This document shows positions 36,323-45,642 of a stretch of 64,000 bases of DNA, in pieces. The translations under genes were made by a program, and so were the position numbers. The notes beneath the pieces are model-generated. The model did no database searches, had not been told where the DNA came from, and saw nothing but the letters and a program-made list of their open reading frames with translations. The DNA lies in the NCBI RefSeq assembly GCF_007000325.2, contig NZ_CP117267.1, positions 62,001-126,000 of the forward strand, given 5' to 3'. The first letter of the stretch is position 1; the number at the start of each line of letters is the position of its first letter. The stretch comes from Rhizobium rhododendri (lineage in GTDB: Bacteria > Pseudomonadota > Alphaproteobacteria > Rhizobiales > Rhizobiaceae).

Positions 36323-36715
36323 TTATCGGCTCCAGGCGGCCTGTTGCAGAACGACGCGGTAGCCGTCCGGATCCTCGAATGTCTTTCCCTGTACGTCCCA
36401 ATAGTCGTTGTACGACGTGACCGTCGCGCATCCTGCGGCTTCTATGCGGTCCACGGCAGCCCGCCACTCCGCCTCATCCGGCAGGTACAACACCAGCAGG
36501 TTATCCTGCGTCGGAGCCCGGCCGACAGTGTGGCCGCGGTGATGGGTGAATTCCAGGTGATAGGGCCAGTGCGGGTGACCTAGGACCAGCCCGTCAAAGC
36601 CGTTGTGACCCTCGAAGGCAACGAGAACCTCAAATCCCAGCCCCGCCTCGTAGAAGGGGCGGAGCCGGGCGATGTCGTCCGTCGGTCTTGCGACACGCAG
36701 GACAGGGACGGTCAT
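36323..36715 (-). CDS. VOC-superfamily protein (glyoxalase/bleomycin resistance type)
   Basis: A 130-residue protein with one VOC fold: [40 protein letters not shown] and [16 protein letters not shown]. Metal ligands of the family are not all placed with certainty. The ATG at 36715 overlaps the pgi stop (ATGA), which decides the start; a longer frame continues into pgi. It is thus cotranslated with pgi. It ends nine bases from the convergent RbsD/FucU gene, with no room for a terminator. Confidence 0.85.
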   Translation of the reverse strand: MTVPVLRVARPTDDIARLRPFYEAGLGFEVLVAFEGHNGFDGLVLGHPHWPYHLEFTHHRGHTVGRAPTQDNLLVLYLPDEAEWRAAVDRIEAAGCATVTSYNDYWDVQGKTFEDPDGYRVVLQQAAWSR

Positions 36716-38340
36716 GACTTGGCGCGAGCTTTCAGCGCGGCGACGAGACCGATGGTCGAGGAATCGTGGCCCTCGGCACTTTCCTTGCCTTCGACGACAG
36801 GTAGCAGGCCGGTCGCCAGTTCCTTGCCGAGTTCGACGCCCCACTGGTCGAAGGAGTTGATGCGGAACAGCACGCCTTCGACGAAGACGCGGTGTTCGTA
36901 GAGGGCAATCAGGCGGCCGAGCGCAAACGGCGTCAGCTGGTCGTAGACGAAGGTGATCGACGGACGATTGCCGGTAAAGACGCGGTGCGGCGCGATGAAG
37001 TCGGCCTTCTTGTCCTCCATGCCTTTGTCGGTCAGCTGCTTCTTGGCTTCCTCGAACGTACGGCCCTTCATCAGCGCTTCCGACTGGGCAAGAACGTTGG
37101 CGATCAGCAGCTGGTGCTGGTGGCGCAGTTCAGGCTCAAAGGAGTTGGCGGCAATCATGAACTCCGCCGGGATGACGCTCGTGCCCTGATGAATCAGCTG
37201 GTAGAAAGCGTGCTGGCCGTTGGTCCCAGGCTCTCCCCAGACGACCGGGCCGGAATTGCCCTCGACCGGGGTGCCGTCGATGGTGACGCCCTTGCCGTTC
37301 GATTCCATGTCAAGCTGCTGCAAGTAGGCCGGAAAACGCGACAGGCGCTGGTCATAGGGCAGGATGGCGCGCGTCGCATAGCCGAGGACGTTGCGGTCGT
37401 AGTAGCCGATGAGGCCCAGCAGCACCGGCAGGTTCTTCTCGATCGGTGCCGTGCGGAAATGGTTGTCCATCGCATGCGCGCCATCCAGGAACTTGCCGAA
37501 ATTTTCAGGACCGACGGCAATCATCAGCGGCAGGCCGATGGCCGACCAGATCGAGTAGCGTCCGCCAACCCAGTCCCAGAAGCCGAAGACGCGGGCGCTG
37601 TCGATGCCGAAGGTCGCGACCTTGTCGAGCGCTGTCGAGACGGCGCAGAAATGATGTTGCACGGCCGCTTCGCCTAGTGCCTTGGAAATGAAGTCGCGCG
37701 CCGTCTGCGCATTGGTCATCGTCTCGATGGTCGTGAACGTCTTCGAGGCGACGATGAACAGGGTGGTTTCCGGCTGCACCAGTTTCAGGATATCGGCGAT
37801 ATGGGCGCTGTCGATATTGGAGACGAAATGCGACTTCGGGCCATCGTGGAAAGGCGCCAGTGCCAGCGTTGCCATAACCGGGCCGAGATCTGAGCCGCCA
37901 ATACCGATGTTTATGACGTCGGTGATCGCCTTGCCCGTGGCGCCCTTGATGGTGCCGGAGCGGATACCATCGGCAAACTTGCCCATCGCTGCCAGCACGC
38001 CGTTGACATCAGGCATGACGTCCTTGCCATCGACCATCACCGGCGTGTTCGAGCGGTTGCGGAGTGCGGTATGGAGCACAGCGCGCCCCTCGGTGAAATT
38101 GATAGGGGCGCCGGAAAACATCTCGTCGCGCTTTTTCTCGACCCCGCCCTCGGTGGCAAGCTTCAGCAGCAGCGCCATGATCTCGTCATTGACCGCCGTC
38201 TTGGAGTAATCCATCAGCAGGTCGTCCAGCGAAGCGGTGTAGCGGGAGAAACGGCCGCTATCGGCGGCGAATGCCGCGCGAATGTCGGTGGCATTGGTGG
38301 CCGCAGCCGTGCTCTTCAATTGTTCGACGATCGCTTGCAT
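36712..38340 (-). CDS. pgi: Glucose-6-phosphate isomerase
   Basis: Pgi interconverts fructose 6-phosphate and glucose 6-phosphate. The 542-residue protein has [13 protein letters not shown], the signature [26 protein letters not shown] and the C-terminal [15 protein letters not shown]; the catalytic Glu is in [17 protein letters not shown] [17 protein letters not shown]. Length is normal. In this fructose-uptake neighbourhood it would feed fructose carbon toward glucose 6-phosphate and the Entner-Doudoroff route. The VOC gene overlaps its stop. Confidence 0.96.
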   Translation of the reverse strand: MQAIVEQLKSTAAATNATDIRAAFAADSGRFSRYTASLDDLLMDYSKTAVNDEIMALLLKLATEGGVEKKRDEMFSGAPINFTEGRAVLHTALRNRSNTPVMVDGKDVMPDVNGVLAAMGKFADGIRSGTIKGATGKAITDVINIGIGGSDLGPVMATLALAPFHDGPKSHFVSNIDSAHIADILKLVQPETTLFIVASKTFTTIETMTNAQTARDFISKALGEAAVQHHFCAVSTALDKVATFGIDSARVFGFWDWVGGRYSIWSAIGLPLMIAVGPENFGKFLDGAHAMDNHFRTAPIEKNLPVLLGLIGYYDRNVLGYATRAILPYDQRLSRFPAYLQQLDMESNGKGVTIDGTPVEGNSGPVVWGEPGTNGQHAFYQLIHQGTSVIPAEFMIAANSFEPELRHQHQLLIANVLAQSEALMKGRTFEEAKKQLTDKGMEDKKADFIAPHRVFTGNRPSITFVYDQLTPFALGRLIALYEHRVFVEGVLFRINSFDQWGVELGKELATGLLPVVEGKESAEGHDSSTIGLVAALKARAKS

Positions 38341-38424
38341 GGGAAGCTCCTTAGGGGTTCGGAGAAGGTCGCGGAAACTATTCGCTTTGTGATGCCTAAA
38401 TCAAGTTGGGTCACAAACTATTCG

Positions 38425-38453
38425 TAAAAAAGCGGAGAGGTGCCGCACCTCCG
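38425..38453 (-). terminator. Rho-independent terminator after fadD
   Basis: On the minus strand CGGAGGTGCGG and GCACCTCTCCG form a GC-rich hairpin (one bulge/mismatch) followed by CTTTTTTACG. It lies about 140 bases after the fadD stop and just upstream of pgi's promoter region. Confidence 0.7.
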
Positions 38454-38590
38454 TTTCAAAAGCAAGGCTCTTGCCAAAGTCGGTGCGGCCCATCCTCACC
38501 GATGGGCCGGCTGGTCGCGGCCCCTACTGCTTCTGCCTTGAAACAGGGTGCTACAATCACTCTTTCTGGTTGCTTTCAATTGAAGTATTT

Positions 38591-40285
38591 CTACCCACGC
38601 AATTCCTTCCGCAAGATCTTGCCGACATTCGATTTCGGCAGTTCGTTGCGGAATTCGATGAAGCGTGGGCGTTTGTAGTTGGTGAGGTACCGGGCGCAGT
38701 GGGCCTTGATGTCAGCCTCGGTGAGTGCGGGATCGCGGCGGACCACGAAGAGCTTGACGGCCTCGCCGGAATGCTCGTCTGCTACGCCGACCGCAGCCGC
38801 CTCGACGATCCCTGCATGCATCGCGGCGACTTCCTCGATCTCGTTGGGATAGACGTTAAAGCCCGAAACGAGGATCATGTCCTTCTTGCGATCGACGATC
38901 TTGGTATAGCCGCGAGTATCCATGAAGCCCATGTCGCCGGAGCGAAAATAGCCGTCCGGCGTCATAGCCCGCGCAGTCTCTTCCGGCTGCATCCAGTAGC
39001 CGGCCATCACCTGCGGTCCGCGGATGCAGATTTCGCCGACGGTGCCGAGCGGCAGCGAATGGCCCTCGTCGTCGCGAATATCGATATCGGTCGACGACAG
39101 CGGCAGGCCTATGGTGCCGGAAAATTCGGTGCTGTCGAAACGGTTGGCGCTGGCCACCGGAGAGGTCTCGGAGAGGCCGTAGCCTTCGGTGATCCAGGCG
39201 CCGGTCAGCGTATGCCAGCGCTCCGCGATCGGCCGCTGCACGGCCATGCCGCCGGCAAGCGTGCTCACCTGTGAAAGGTCCAGCTTGCCGAAATCCGGAT
39301 TGTTCATCAGCGCATTCAGGAGCGTGTTCAACGCCGGGAAGATGTCGACGCGATGCTTGCCCAGTTCCTTGATGAAGCCCGGGATGTCCCTTGGATTGGC
39401 GATCAGCACGTTGTGTGCGCCAAGTGATACGCCCATCAGGCAATTCACCGTCAGCGCGAAGATATGGTAGAGGGGCAGGGCGCAGACGAAGGTCAGGATC
39501 TCCGGCCGTGGCTTGGAAATATACGCCGAGTTCAGCCACAGCTGCAGCTGGAGCTGGTTGGCGAGTAGATTGGCGTGGGTGAGCGTCGCCGCCTTTGCAG
39601 TGCCAGTCGTCCCGCCAGTATATTGCAGGAACGCGGTGTCGCCTTGCGTCAGTGCCACCCGTTCCAGCTTCAGACCTTCGCCTTCGGCCAACACCTTCGA
39701 AAACGCTATGTGAGACGGGATGGACCAGGACGGCACCAGCTTCTTGACATGTCGGACGATGAAATTGACGATGTGGCCCTTGAGGCCGATCATCTCTCCG
39801 AATGAGCTGACGACCACATGGCGAAGCGCGGTGCGATCGAGCACTTGCTCCACAGTGTGGGCGAAATTCTCCAGCACAAAAATGGCCTTGGCGCCGCAGT
39901 CGCGCAGCTGATGCTCGAGTTCTCGAGGTGTGTAGAGTGGGTTGACGTTGACGACGATAAGCCCTGCCCGCAGGATGCCGAACGTCGCGACCGGGTTCTG
40001 CAGCACGTTCGGCATCATCACGGCGACGCGGTCGCCTTTGACAAACCCACGGCTCTGAAGCCAGGCGGCGATCTTGCGTGTCTGCTGCTCCATCTCGCCA
40101 TAGGTCATGGCCCGTCCCATGCTGGTAAAGGCCGGACGGGTGGCGTAGCGGGCGCAGCTATCCTCGAAAAGTTCGCTCAGCGACTGATGCTCAAGTGGCG
40201 GCAGGTCTGCCGGCACGCAATCAGGGTAGGACGAAAGCCAGATCCGATCCTGTGCCGGTCCGGTGTAGGTGGGCGCCTCGCTCAT
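38591..40285 (-). CDS. fadD: Long-chain fatty-acid-CoA ligase
   Basis: A 564-residue adenylate-forming enzyme that activates long-chain fatty acids with ATP and CoA. The AMP-binding loop reads YTGGTTGTAKAATLTH, the second core block ITEGYGLSETSPVA, and the C-terminal domain DRKKDMILVSGFNVYPNEIE with the catalytic Lys in PKSNVGKILRKELR. ATG 40285 follows GGGAGGAG by seven bases; a longer frame from 40381 lacks an SD. fadD beside pgi matches the S. meliloti gene order, where FadD affects swarming and lipid turnover. Confidence 0.93.
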   Translation of the reverse strand: MSEAPTYTGPAQDRIWLSSYPDCVPADLPPLEHQSLSELFEDSCARYATRPAFTSMGRAMTYGEMEQQTRKIAAWLQSRGFVKGDRVAVMMPNVLQNPVATFGILRAGLIVVNVNPLYTPRELEHQLRDCGAKAIFVLENFAHTVEQVLDRTALRHVVVSSFGEMIGLKGHIVNFIVRHVKKLVPSWSIPSHIAFSKVLAEGEGLKLERVALTQGDTAFLQYTGGTTGTAKAATLTHANLLANQLQLQLWLNSAYISKPRPEILTFVCALPLYHIFALTVNCLMGVSLGAHNVLIANPRDIPGFIKELGKHRVDIFPALNTLLNALMNNPDFGKLDLSQVSTLAGGMAVQRPIAERWHTLTGAWITEGYGLSETSPVASANRFDSTEFSGTIGLPLSSTDIDIRDDEGHSLPLGTVGEICIRGPQVMAGYWMQPEETARAMTPDGYFRSGDMGFMDTRGYTKIVDRKKDMILVSGFNVYPNEIEEVAAMHAGIVEAAAVGVADEHSGEAVKLFVVRRDPALTEADIKAHCARYLTNYKRPRFIEFRNELPKSNVGKILRKELRG

Positions 40286-40478
40286 GCCACTCTCCTCCCG
40301 CAGCCCAACCGCTGCAGTGATTTCGCCGGTGGTTGTGGTGGAAGCCTCCCGCTGGCCACCACGCCGACGCATGTCTCGCATGAAACTAGGCCGACTGCAC
40401 GCCGGGGGTCAATCGCTGCCGTCGCATTGGCCGTGAAACGACAGCAGACCGGATCGGTCGGCTGAGGGGCACTTCATT

Positions 40479-40874
40479 TTACTGATACCGGCCATGACGC
40501 TGCAGCACCTCGATCTTGTAGCCGTCTGGATCGGTCACGAAGAAAAACAGCGCGAGCAAGGTTCCGTCGCGGTTGAGCTCGGTGATCTTGCCGGGATTGA
40601 GACCAAGTGCCGTGAAACGTGCATGCTCCTCCTTGATGTCGTCGACCGACACCGCCAGGTGACCGTAGGCCTCGCCGATGGCATAGGGCTCGACGCGCTG
40701 GAGGTTGATTGTCAGCTCCAGCTCGAAGCCGGTCTCGCGATTGCTGAGATAGACCAGCGTGAATGTCTCGAAGGCGATGCGATCGGCCACTTCGAGGCCG
40801 AATGCTTTTTCGTAGAACTCGACCGACCGCGCCTCGTCGAGCACGCGGATCATCGAATGAATCATTTTCGCCAT
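40479..40874 (-). CDS. gloA: Lactoylglutathione lyase-type VOC protein (glyoxalase I)
   Basis: A 131-residue one-domain glyoxalase I candidate. The metal ligands fall at His6, Glu53 (in ELELT), His72 (in YGHLAVSV) and Glu122 (in YKIEVLQ), very close to the E. coli GloA positions 5, 56, 74 and 122. It would convert the hemithioacetal of methylglyoxal and glutathione to lactoylglutathione. The ATG at 40874 follows AAAGGAG by seven bases. It begins 46 bases after the yehW stop on the same strand and may be the last gene of that operon. Confidence 0.87.
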   Translation of the reverse strand: MAKMIHSMIRVLDEARSVEFYEKAFGLEVADRIAFETFTLVYLSNRETGFELELTINLQRVEPYAIGEAYGHLAVSVDDIKEEHARFTALGLNPGKITELNRDGTLLALFFFVTDPDGYKIEVLQRHGRYQ

Positions 40875-40920
40875 GGCGGTCTCCTTTGATGTGCCGAAAT
40901 CTACGAGCGACGGGTAAGCC

Positions 40921-41670
40921 TTATGCTGCACGCAGGCCAGTTCGTCTGGCGAGCAGCCGCTCGACCTGCGCCATCGCATCATAGATCAATACGGCCATCA
41001 ACCCGACGATCAGCCCACCCTGCAGGATAAAGGCGGTGTTGTCGGAAATCAGCCCGGCAATGATCACCTCTCCCAGCCCTTTGGCGGCGACAGTCGAGCC
41101 GATTGTCGCCGTACCGATGTTGATGACGGTCGCGACCTTCAATCCCTCGAGTATGAGAGGCATGGCCAACGGCAGCTCGATCGAAAAAAGCCGTTGGCGC
41201 GGGCTCATGCCCATCCCGTCTGCGGCCTCGAGCAGGGACGCCGGTATTTGCTGCAGCCCGGCTACGGTATTCTCGAAGATCGGCAGCAGGCCGTAAAGAA
41301 AGAGCGCGATCAGTGTCGGCGCCATCCCGAAGCCGGTGGCCGGCACCGCCAGTGCCAGCACGGCCACGGGCGGGAACGTCTGGCCGGCATTGGCGATGGC
41401 CCGGGTCAGCGGCAGGAAATCGGCGCCGCTCGCCCGCGTCACGAATATGCCGCCGAGAACGGCAAGCACCGCGCTGCCGGCTATGGAGATCGCCACAAGC
41501 TCGAGGTGGTTGGCTGCCAGCAGTACCAGACTGTTCTGCGTATAGACCGGCGGCGCACCGTAGTTGGTAAGCGGCGCCAGCAGGAAAGTCAGCCACTCCG
41601 TCCTGAACAAGAGGATGAGAAGAAGCGCCAGCGCGGTAAGCCTGAAGACGTTGGCGACGAAGAGCCTCAT
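40921..41670 (-). CDS. yehW: Osmoprotectant ABC transporter permease (YehW type)
   Basis: A 249-residue inner-membrane permease of the ProW/OpuB family with about six segments. The cytoplasmic coupling loop reads EAADGMGMSPRQRLFSIELP, the EAA motif that docks to the ATPase. It overlaps the ATPase gene by four bases. The order binding protein, long permease, ATPase, short permease is exactly that of E. coli yehZYXW, a glycine-betaine-type system of low affinity. Confidence 0.88.
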   Translation of the reverse strand: MRLFVANVFRLTALALLLILLFRTEWLTFLLAPLTNYGAPPVYTQNSLVLLAANHLELVAISIAGSAVLAVLGGIFVTRASGADFLPLTRAIANAGQTFPPVAVLALAVPATGFGMAPTLIALFLYGLLPIFENTVAGLQQIPASLLEAADGMGMSPRQRLFSIELPLAMPLILEGLKVATVINIGTATIGSTVAAKGLGEVIIAGLISDNTAFILQGGLIVGLMAVLIYDAMAQVERLLARRTGLRAA

Positions 41671-42605
41671 GCGCGCTTGCCCAATTGTAGCAGTCGCTGC
41701 ATCGAGATCGAGCCTACCGGGTTCTCGTTCTCGTCGCGGACGGAGGCCTCGTCTATCCCCTGCCAGATCATTTCCGACAGCGCGTCGCGCAAGTTCAGGG
41801 TTTCGGGAAGGCCGAAGCCAAGACCTGCCTTTGCCGGCTCCATGCCGGCTTTCAACGGCAGCATGGCCATCAGCTTCAACGCCTTATCGGAAGTCCCGGT
41901 GAGTTGCTCCACGAAGCTGTCGGCTGGCTCGGTCAGGATAGTCTCGGGCGAGGCGCACTGCAGCAGCTTGCCCTCGCTCATCACTGCGATGCGGTCGCCA
42001 AGATGGAACGCTTCGTCCATATCGTGGGTGACAAGAATGATGGTCGTGCCGAATTGTTTCTGGATCGCCAGCAGATCGTCCTGGGCCTTGCCGCGGATGA
42101 CGGGGTCGAGAGCTCCGAACGGCTCGTCCATCAGCAGCACCTCCGGTTCTGCCGCAAGAGCCCGGGCGACACCGACACGCTGCTGCTGGCCGCCGGACAA
42201 CTGATGCGGATATTTGCCGGCGAAGGTCGCTGCGTCCAGGCGGAAAAGCGACAGCAGTTCCTCAACCCGTCGATCGATGCGCGGCTTGTCCCAGCCAAGC
42301 AACTGCGGCACGGTCGCGATGTTCTGCGCCACCGTGCGGTGGGGAAACAGACCGTGACCCTGAATGGCGTAGCCGATCCGTCGCCTGAGTTCGGTCACCG
42401 GCACGGAAACGACATCCCTGCCGCCAACCAGGATCTGGCCGCTTGTCATCGGCACCAGCCGGTTCACCATCCGCAGCAGTGTCGATTTGCCTGAGCCGGA
42501 GGTGCCGACGACGACGGTCACCGAGCCCTTGGTGACCGTCATGCTGACGTCGTCGACAACAGTAGCGTCGCCATATCGCTTCGTCACGTTGCGAAATTCG
42601 ATCAT
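41667..42605 (-). CDS. yehX: Osmoprotectant ABC transporter ATPase (YehX/OpuCA type)
   Basis: A 312-residue ATPase. Walker A VVGTSGSGKSTLLRM, signature LSGGQQQRVGVARALA, Walker B VLLMDEPFGALD and the switch His in VTHDMDEAFHLG are intact. A C-terminal extension of about 70 residues carries a partial regulatory domain (PVGSISMQRLLQLG), not a full pair of CBS repeats. ATG 42605 has AGGA at good spacing; an in-frame ATG at 42635 overlaps the yehY stop by four bases and is the alternative, giving 322 residues. Confidence 0.9.
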   Translation of the reverse strand: MIEFRNVTKRYGDATVVDDVSMTVTKGSVTVVVGTSGSGKSTLLRMVNRLVPMTSGQILVGGRDVVSVPVTELRRRIGYAIQGHGLFPHRTVAQNIATVPQLLGWDKPRIDRRVEELLSLFRLDAATFAGKYPHQLSGGQQQRVGVARALAAEPEVLLMDEPFGALDPVIRGKAQDDLLAIQKQFGTTIILVTHDMDEAFHLGDRIAVMSEGKLLQCASPETILTEPADSFVEQLTGTSDKALKLMAMLPLKAGMEPAKAGLGFGLPETLNLRDALSEMIWQGIDEASVRDENENPVGSISMQRLLQLGKRA

Positions 42606-42631
42606 CGTTTCCTGCTGTATCCCGGTCGAAT

Positions 42632-43798
42632 TCATGCGCGGCGTCCCCGGATGGTGTCGATGACGGCGTCGAGAACGACGGCCGATGAAAATGCCAGAAA
42701 GACGGTCGGCACGGCGCCGAGCAGCACCAGATCCATCGCGGTCTGGCCCAGTCCCTGGAAGATGAACAATCCGAAACCGCCGCCGCCGATAAGCGCTGCC
42801 ACGGTCACCAGTCCGATTGCCTGGACCAGAACGATGCGGATGCCGGTGAGGATGACGGGAAAGGCAAGCGGCAGGTCGATGCCGAACAGGATCTGCAGCC
42901 GCGTCAGTCCCATGCCTGCTGCGGCATCGCGCACGGCCGGATCGACTCCCTCGAGGCCAACGACCGTATTGGCGACAACCGGCAGCAACGAATAGAGGAT
43001 CAGCGCGATCAGCGCCGGCGCGGCACCGATACCGCGGATGCCGAGGTCAGCGGCGCCAGGCACGTGGGTTGCGATGTAGCCGAGCGGCAGCATCAGCAAC
43101 CCGAACAGGGCGAGGCTGGGGATGGTCTGTACCATGCTCAGCACCTGCAGCACGATTGCCCTTAGCCTCGGCACCCAGAAGCAGAGGATGCCGAGCGGCA
43201 AGGCGAGGAAGATGGCAATGATGACCGAACCGAAGGCGAGAAAAACATGAATTACTGCCTCGCCCCAGAACTGTTCGGAGCGAATAGCAAATTCCTTCAT
43301 GATCGACAGGCTGTCGAGACTGCCTGAAAAGAGAAATGCCGCGAGGAGCGCCGCATAGAACAGCAGCGATGCCACCCGCATCCAAGGCGTGAGCTGCAGC
43401 TTCACCAGCGCGTCCGAAATAACCAGCCCCACAACGGCGAGAAGCACCCAGAACGTACCGCCGGGCGTCATGCGAGCAGACGCGCTGCCATTAGGCGTGG
43501 AAGCAGTCGACACAAGGCCGATGGCAAGCAGCAGGGTGGCAAGGCAAAGTGTCGCGATGACAAGGCGCAGGGGTGCATTCCGGACAAAGATGGCGGCAAT
43601 TCCGGTGGCCAGCAGCAATGCCATGAGAGCCAGCACAACGGGTTGGCCGAGAAGCTGGGTCAGGGCCAGCGGCTTGCCGGCAGCAATCCGGTTAGCTTTG
43701 GCAATGATAAGCGGCATCGTTGCCGTTGCCAGAAGGCCGACGGTTACAAGTACAATGCCGAGACGATCCGCTCCACGGACCCTGTACCCATCATCCAT
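42632..43798 (-). CDS. yehY: Osmoprotectant ABC transporter permease, long form (YehY type)
   Basis: A 388-residue permease. The C-terminal 220 residues are the usual transport domain with the EAA loop DAAAGMGLTRLQILFGIDLP; the N-terminal 160 residues add about four extra membrane segments, which distinguishes YehY from ordinary ProW proteins. The C-terminal GGGGFGLFIFQGLGQ is typical. It lies 72 bases after the binding-protein gene, with a strong stem-loop between, and overlaps the start region of yehX. Confidence 0.88.
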   Translation of the reverse strand: MDDGYRVRGADRLGIVLVTVGLLATATMPLIIAKANRIAAGKPLALTQLLGQPVVLALMALLLATGIAAIFVRNAPLRLVIATLCLATLLLAIGLVSTASTPNGSASARMTPGGTFWVLLAVVGLVISDALVKLQLTPWMRVASLLFYAALLAAFLFSGSLDSLSIMKEFAIRSEQFWGEAVIHVFLAFGSVIIAIFLALPLGILCFWVPRLRAIVLQVLSMVQTIPSLALFGLLMLPLGYIATHVPGAADLGIRGIGAAPALIALILYSLLPVVANTVVGLEGVDPAVRDAAAGMGLTRLQILFGIDLPLAFPVILTGIRIVLVQAIGLVTVAALIGGGGFGLFIFQGLGQTAMDLVLLGAVPTVFLAFSSAVVLDAVIDTIRGRRA

Positions 43799-43825
43799 CC
43801 ACCGGCTCCAGACGTCGAAAACGAA

Positions 43826-43856
43826 CTATGGCCCCGCACAATGGGCGGGGCCATAG
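43826..43856 (-). promoter_or_regulatory. Intercistronic stem-loop between osmF and yehY
   Basis: CTATGGCCCCGC and GCGGGGCCATAG form 12 perfect pairs with the loop ACAATGG, 15 bases after the osmF stop. Lack of a T-run and the position after a binding-protein gene suggest mRNA protection or partial termination, as seen after frcB. Confidence 0.8.
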
Positions 43857-43870
43857 GAAAATGTCGATTG

Positions 43871-44779
43871 TTATTTCAGGAAGCCCTTGTCCTTCAGGTA
43901 GGACTGGGCAACCGCCTTGGCCGGCTCGCCGTCTACCTGGATACGGCCGTTGAGGGTCCGCAGTTCCTCGGCCGTCAGGCTCTTGAAGATCGGGGCCAGT
44001 ACTTCTTCGATCTTCGGGTTGGCCTTCAAGACTGCCTCGCGGATAATGGGCGTCGGTGCATAGACCGGCTGTACCCCCTTGTCGTCTTCCATGACGGTCA
44101 GTTCGGCAGCCTCGATAGCACCGTCCGTGCCGTAGACCATGGCGGTGTTGACGCCGTTGGTCTGGTCGGCGGCGGCCTTGATGGTGGCCGCTGTATCGCC
44201 TCCGGAGAGAACGATCGTCTGGTCAGGGCTGATCTTGAAGCCGTAGGTCGTCTGGAAGGCTGGAAGCGCTGCGGCCGAATTGACGAACTCAGAAGATGCC
44301 GCCAGCTTTACCTTGCCGCCACCCGAGATCCACTTGCCGAAATCCGACATGGTCTTCAGCTTGTTGGGGCCCGCCACGTCGTTGCGCACGGCTACCGCCC
44401 AGGTGTTATTGGCAGGCGAGGGTGTCAGCCAGACGATCTTGTTGGCGTCGTAGTCGAGCTTCTTGGCAAGAGCGTAACCAGCGTCGCTGCTCTTCCAGGC
44501 CGCGTCATCCGCCTTGTTGAAGAAAAAGCCGGCATTGCCGGTGTATTCGGCATAGATATCGATTTCGCCCGATGTGATCGCCTTGCGCAGAACCGGCGTG
44601 GTGCCGAGCGCGATGCGGTCCTGCGCCTTGATTCCGGCAGCGTTCAGCGACAGCAGGATGATGTTGCCGAGCAGCGTTCCCTCGGTGTCGATCTTCGACG
44701 AGACGACGACATCTGCGGCACTGGCGCCGGTAGCGATGAAGGCCGCAAGCGATGCGGCGACGGTAAGTGTTTTCAGCAT
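43871..44779 (-). CDS. osmF: Osmoprotectant ABC transporter binding protein (OsmF/YehZ type)
   Basis: A 302-residue periplasmic protein of the OpuAC/QAT family. The signal peptide is MLKTLTVAASLAAFIATGAS with cleavage before ADVVV. The mature part starts VSSKIDTEGTLLGNIILLSL, then DIYAEYTGNAGFFF, standard for OsmF/YehZ; the aromatic cage that binds quaternary amines cannot be assigned with certainty. ATG 44779 follows AAGGGAA; a longer frame from 44836 would precede the signal peptide with charged residues. The likely ligand is glycine betaine, choline or a related compound. Confidence 0.88.
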   Translation of the reverse strand: MLKTLTVAASLAAFIATGASAADVVVSSKIDTEGTLLGNIILLSLNAAGIKAQDRIALGTTPVLRKAITSGEIDIYAEYTGNAGFFFNKADDAAWKSSDAGYALAKKLDYDANKIVWLTPSPANNTWAVAVRNDVAGPNKLKTMSDFGKWISGGGKVKLAASSEFVNSAAALPAFQTTYGFKISPDQTIVLSGGDTAATIKAAADQTNGVNTAMVYGTDGAIEAAELTVMEDDKGVQPVYAPTPIIREAVLKANPKIEEVLAPIFKSLTAEELRTLNGRIQVDGEPAKAVAQSYLKDKGFLK

Positions 44780-45211
44780 AGTGTTCCCTTTACCCCAATG
44801 ATCTCTGTCACGCCCCCAACGCTGACCGGATGGCACATGCGTTACTGGCCGTCATTTCGTCCGATAGTCAGTTGCGATGAATTAGCGCTTGTCTACGAAA
44901 TATCGATAGGACTCGCCTGCCAATTGCGACCAGCCAGGCATTATCGCCGATGCTGCGGTAAAGGCGTGGAAAATCATGCTGAATTTTAGTCCGCGCGGCG
45001 TTGTTTTTACCAAACGTGCAAGCAACGTCGCGTCATGGTTTCAATAGACGCCAAAGTTGCAAGCGTGCCGCCGGCGCCTTAACCAGTGATTTTAGCCGAT
45101 TTTTCTGCCGCGAAATGGGGTTGTTTGTGACAGTAGAATGACGAAAGGTAGCTCAGAAGTAATTTTTTATTGGTTCTGCACCTTAAAACGCGCAGTCGGA
45201 GAGCTGAAAAA
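44780..45211. other. Intergenic region between osmF and a conserved hypothetical gene
   Basis: 432 bases with no supported gene, becoming AT-rich toward the right. It must contain both divergent promoters. I see no strong palindrome, terminator or RNA signature in it. Confidence 0.5.
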
Positions 45212-45571
45212 TTGGGCGAGAAGAAAAAAATCTATCATGCATTGGTTGATGGCGCGACCGCTGGTCTCAGCGACAACGCCCTCTATGAATTCGTGCAAAA
45301 GGAATGCGGCAAGACCAGTAGCAAGAAGATCGTGCGTGCTTCGTTGCTTGCACTGAGCGACCCCGATCTGCGCGATGGCAATGTACTGAACACAATCTAC
45401 GCGCTGGCTATCAAGCATCGCCTGGACCAGGTAACGCCTGAGGATTCCGAAGAAACCCATGAAGTAAGCGTCGCTCCGTCGATCGCGACCAAGGACAAGG
45501 CCGAGCCTGCGCCAAAGCGCGTCCGGGCGAAGCGCAAGCCTGCGGCGGCTGAAGCCAGCCCTGAAGCCTGA
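45212..45571 (+). CDS. Conserved hypothetical basic protein
   Basis: A 119-residue soluble protein: an ordered N-terminal helical part (KIYHALVDGATAGLSDNALY, then CGKTSSKKIVRASLLALSDP and NVLNTIYALAIKHRLD), followed by a Lys/Arg/Ala-rich tail with KRVRAKRKPAAAEA that could contact nucleic acid. I do not recognise the family; it appears rhizobial. The TTG at 45212 has CGGAGAG nine bases upstream and gives the best N-terminus. TTG 45170 would extend it without an SD. Confidence 0.7.
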   Translation: MGEKKKIYHALVDGATAGLSDNALYEFVQKECGKTSSKKIVRASLLALSDPDLRDGNVLNTIYALAIKHRLDQVTPEDSEETHEVSVAPSIATKDKAEPAPKRVRAKRKPAAAEASPEA

Positions 45572-45642
45572 GCTACTCGCGCATCTGCTGTTCCAGATGG
45601 CGCCCGGTGAAGGACACTATCTGGAACTTGCTGCGTAAGTCC

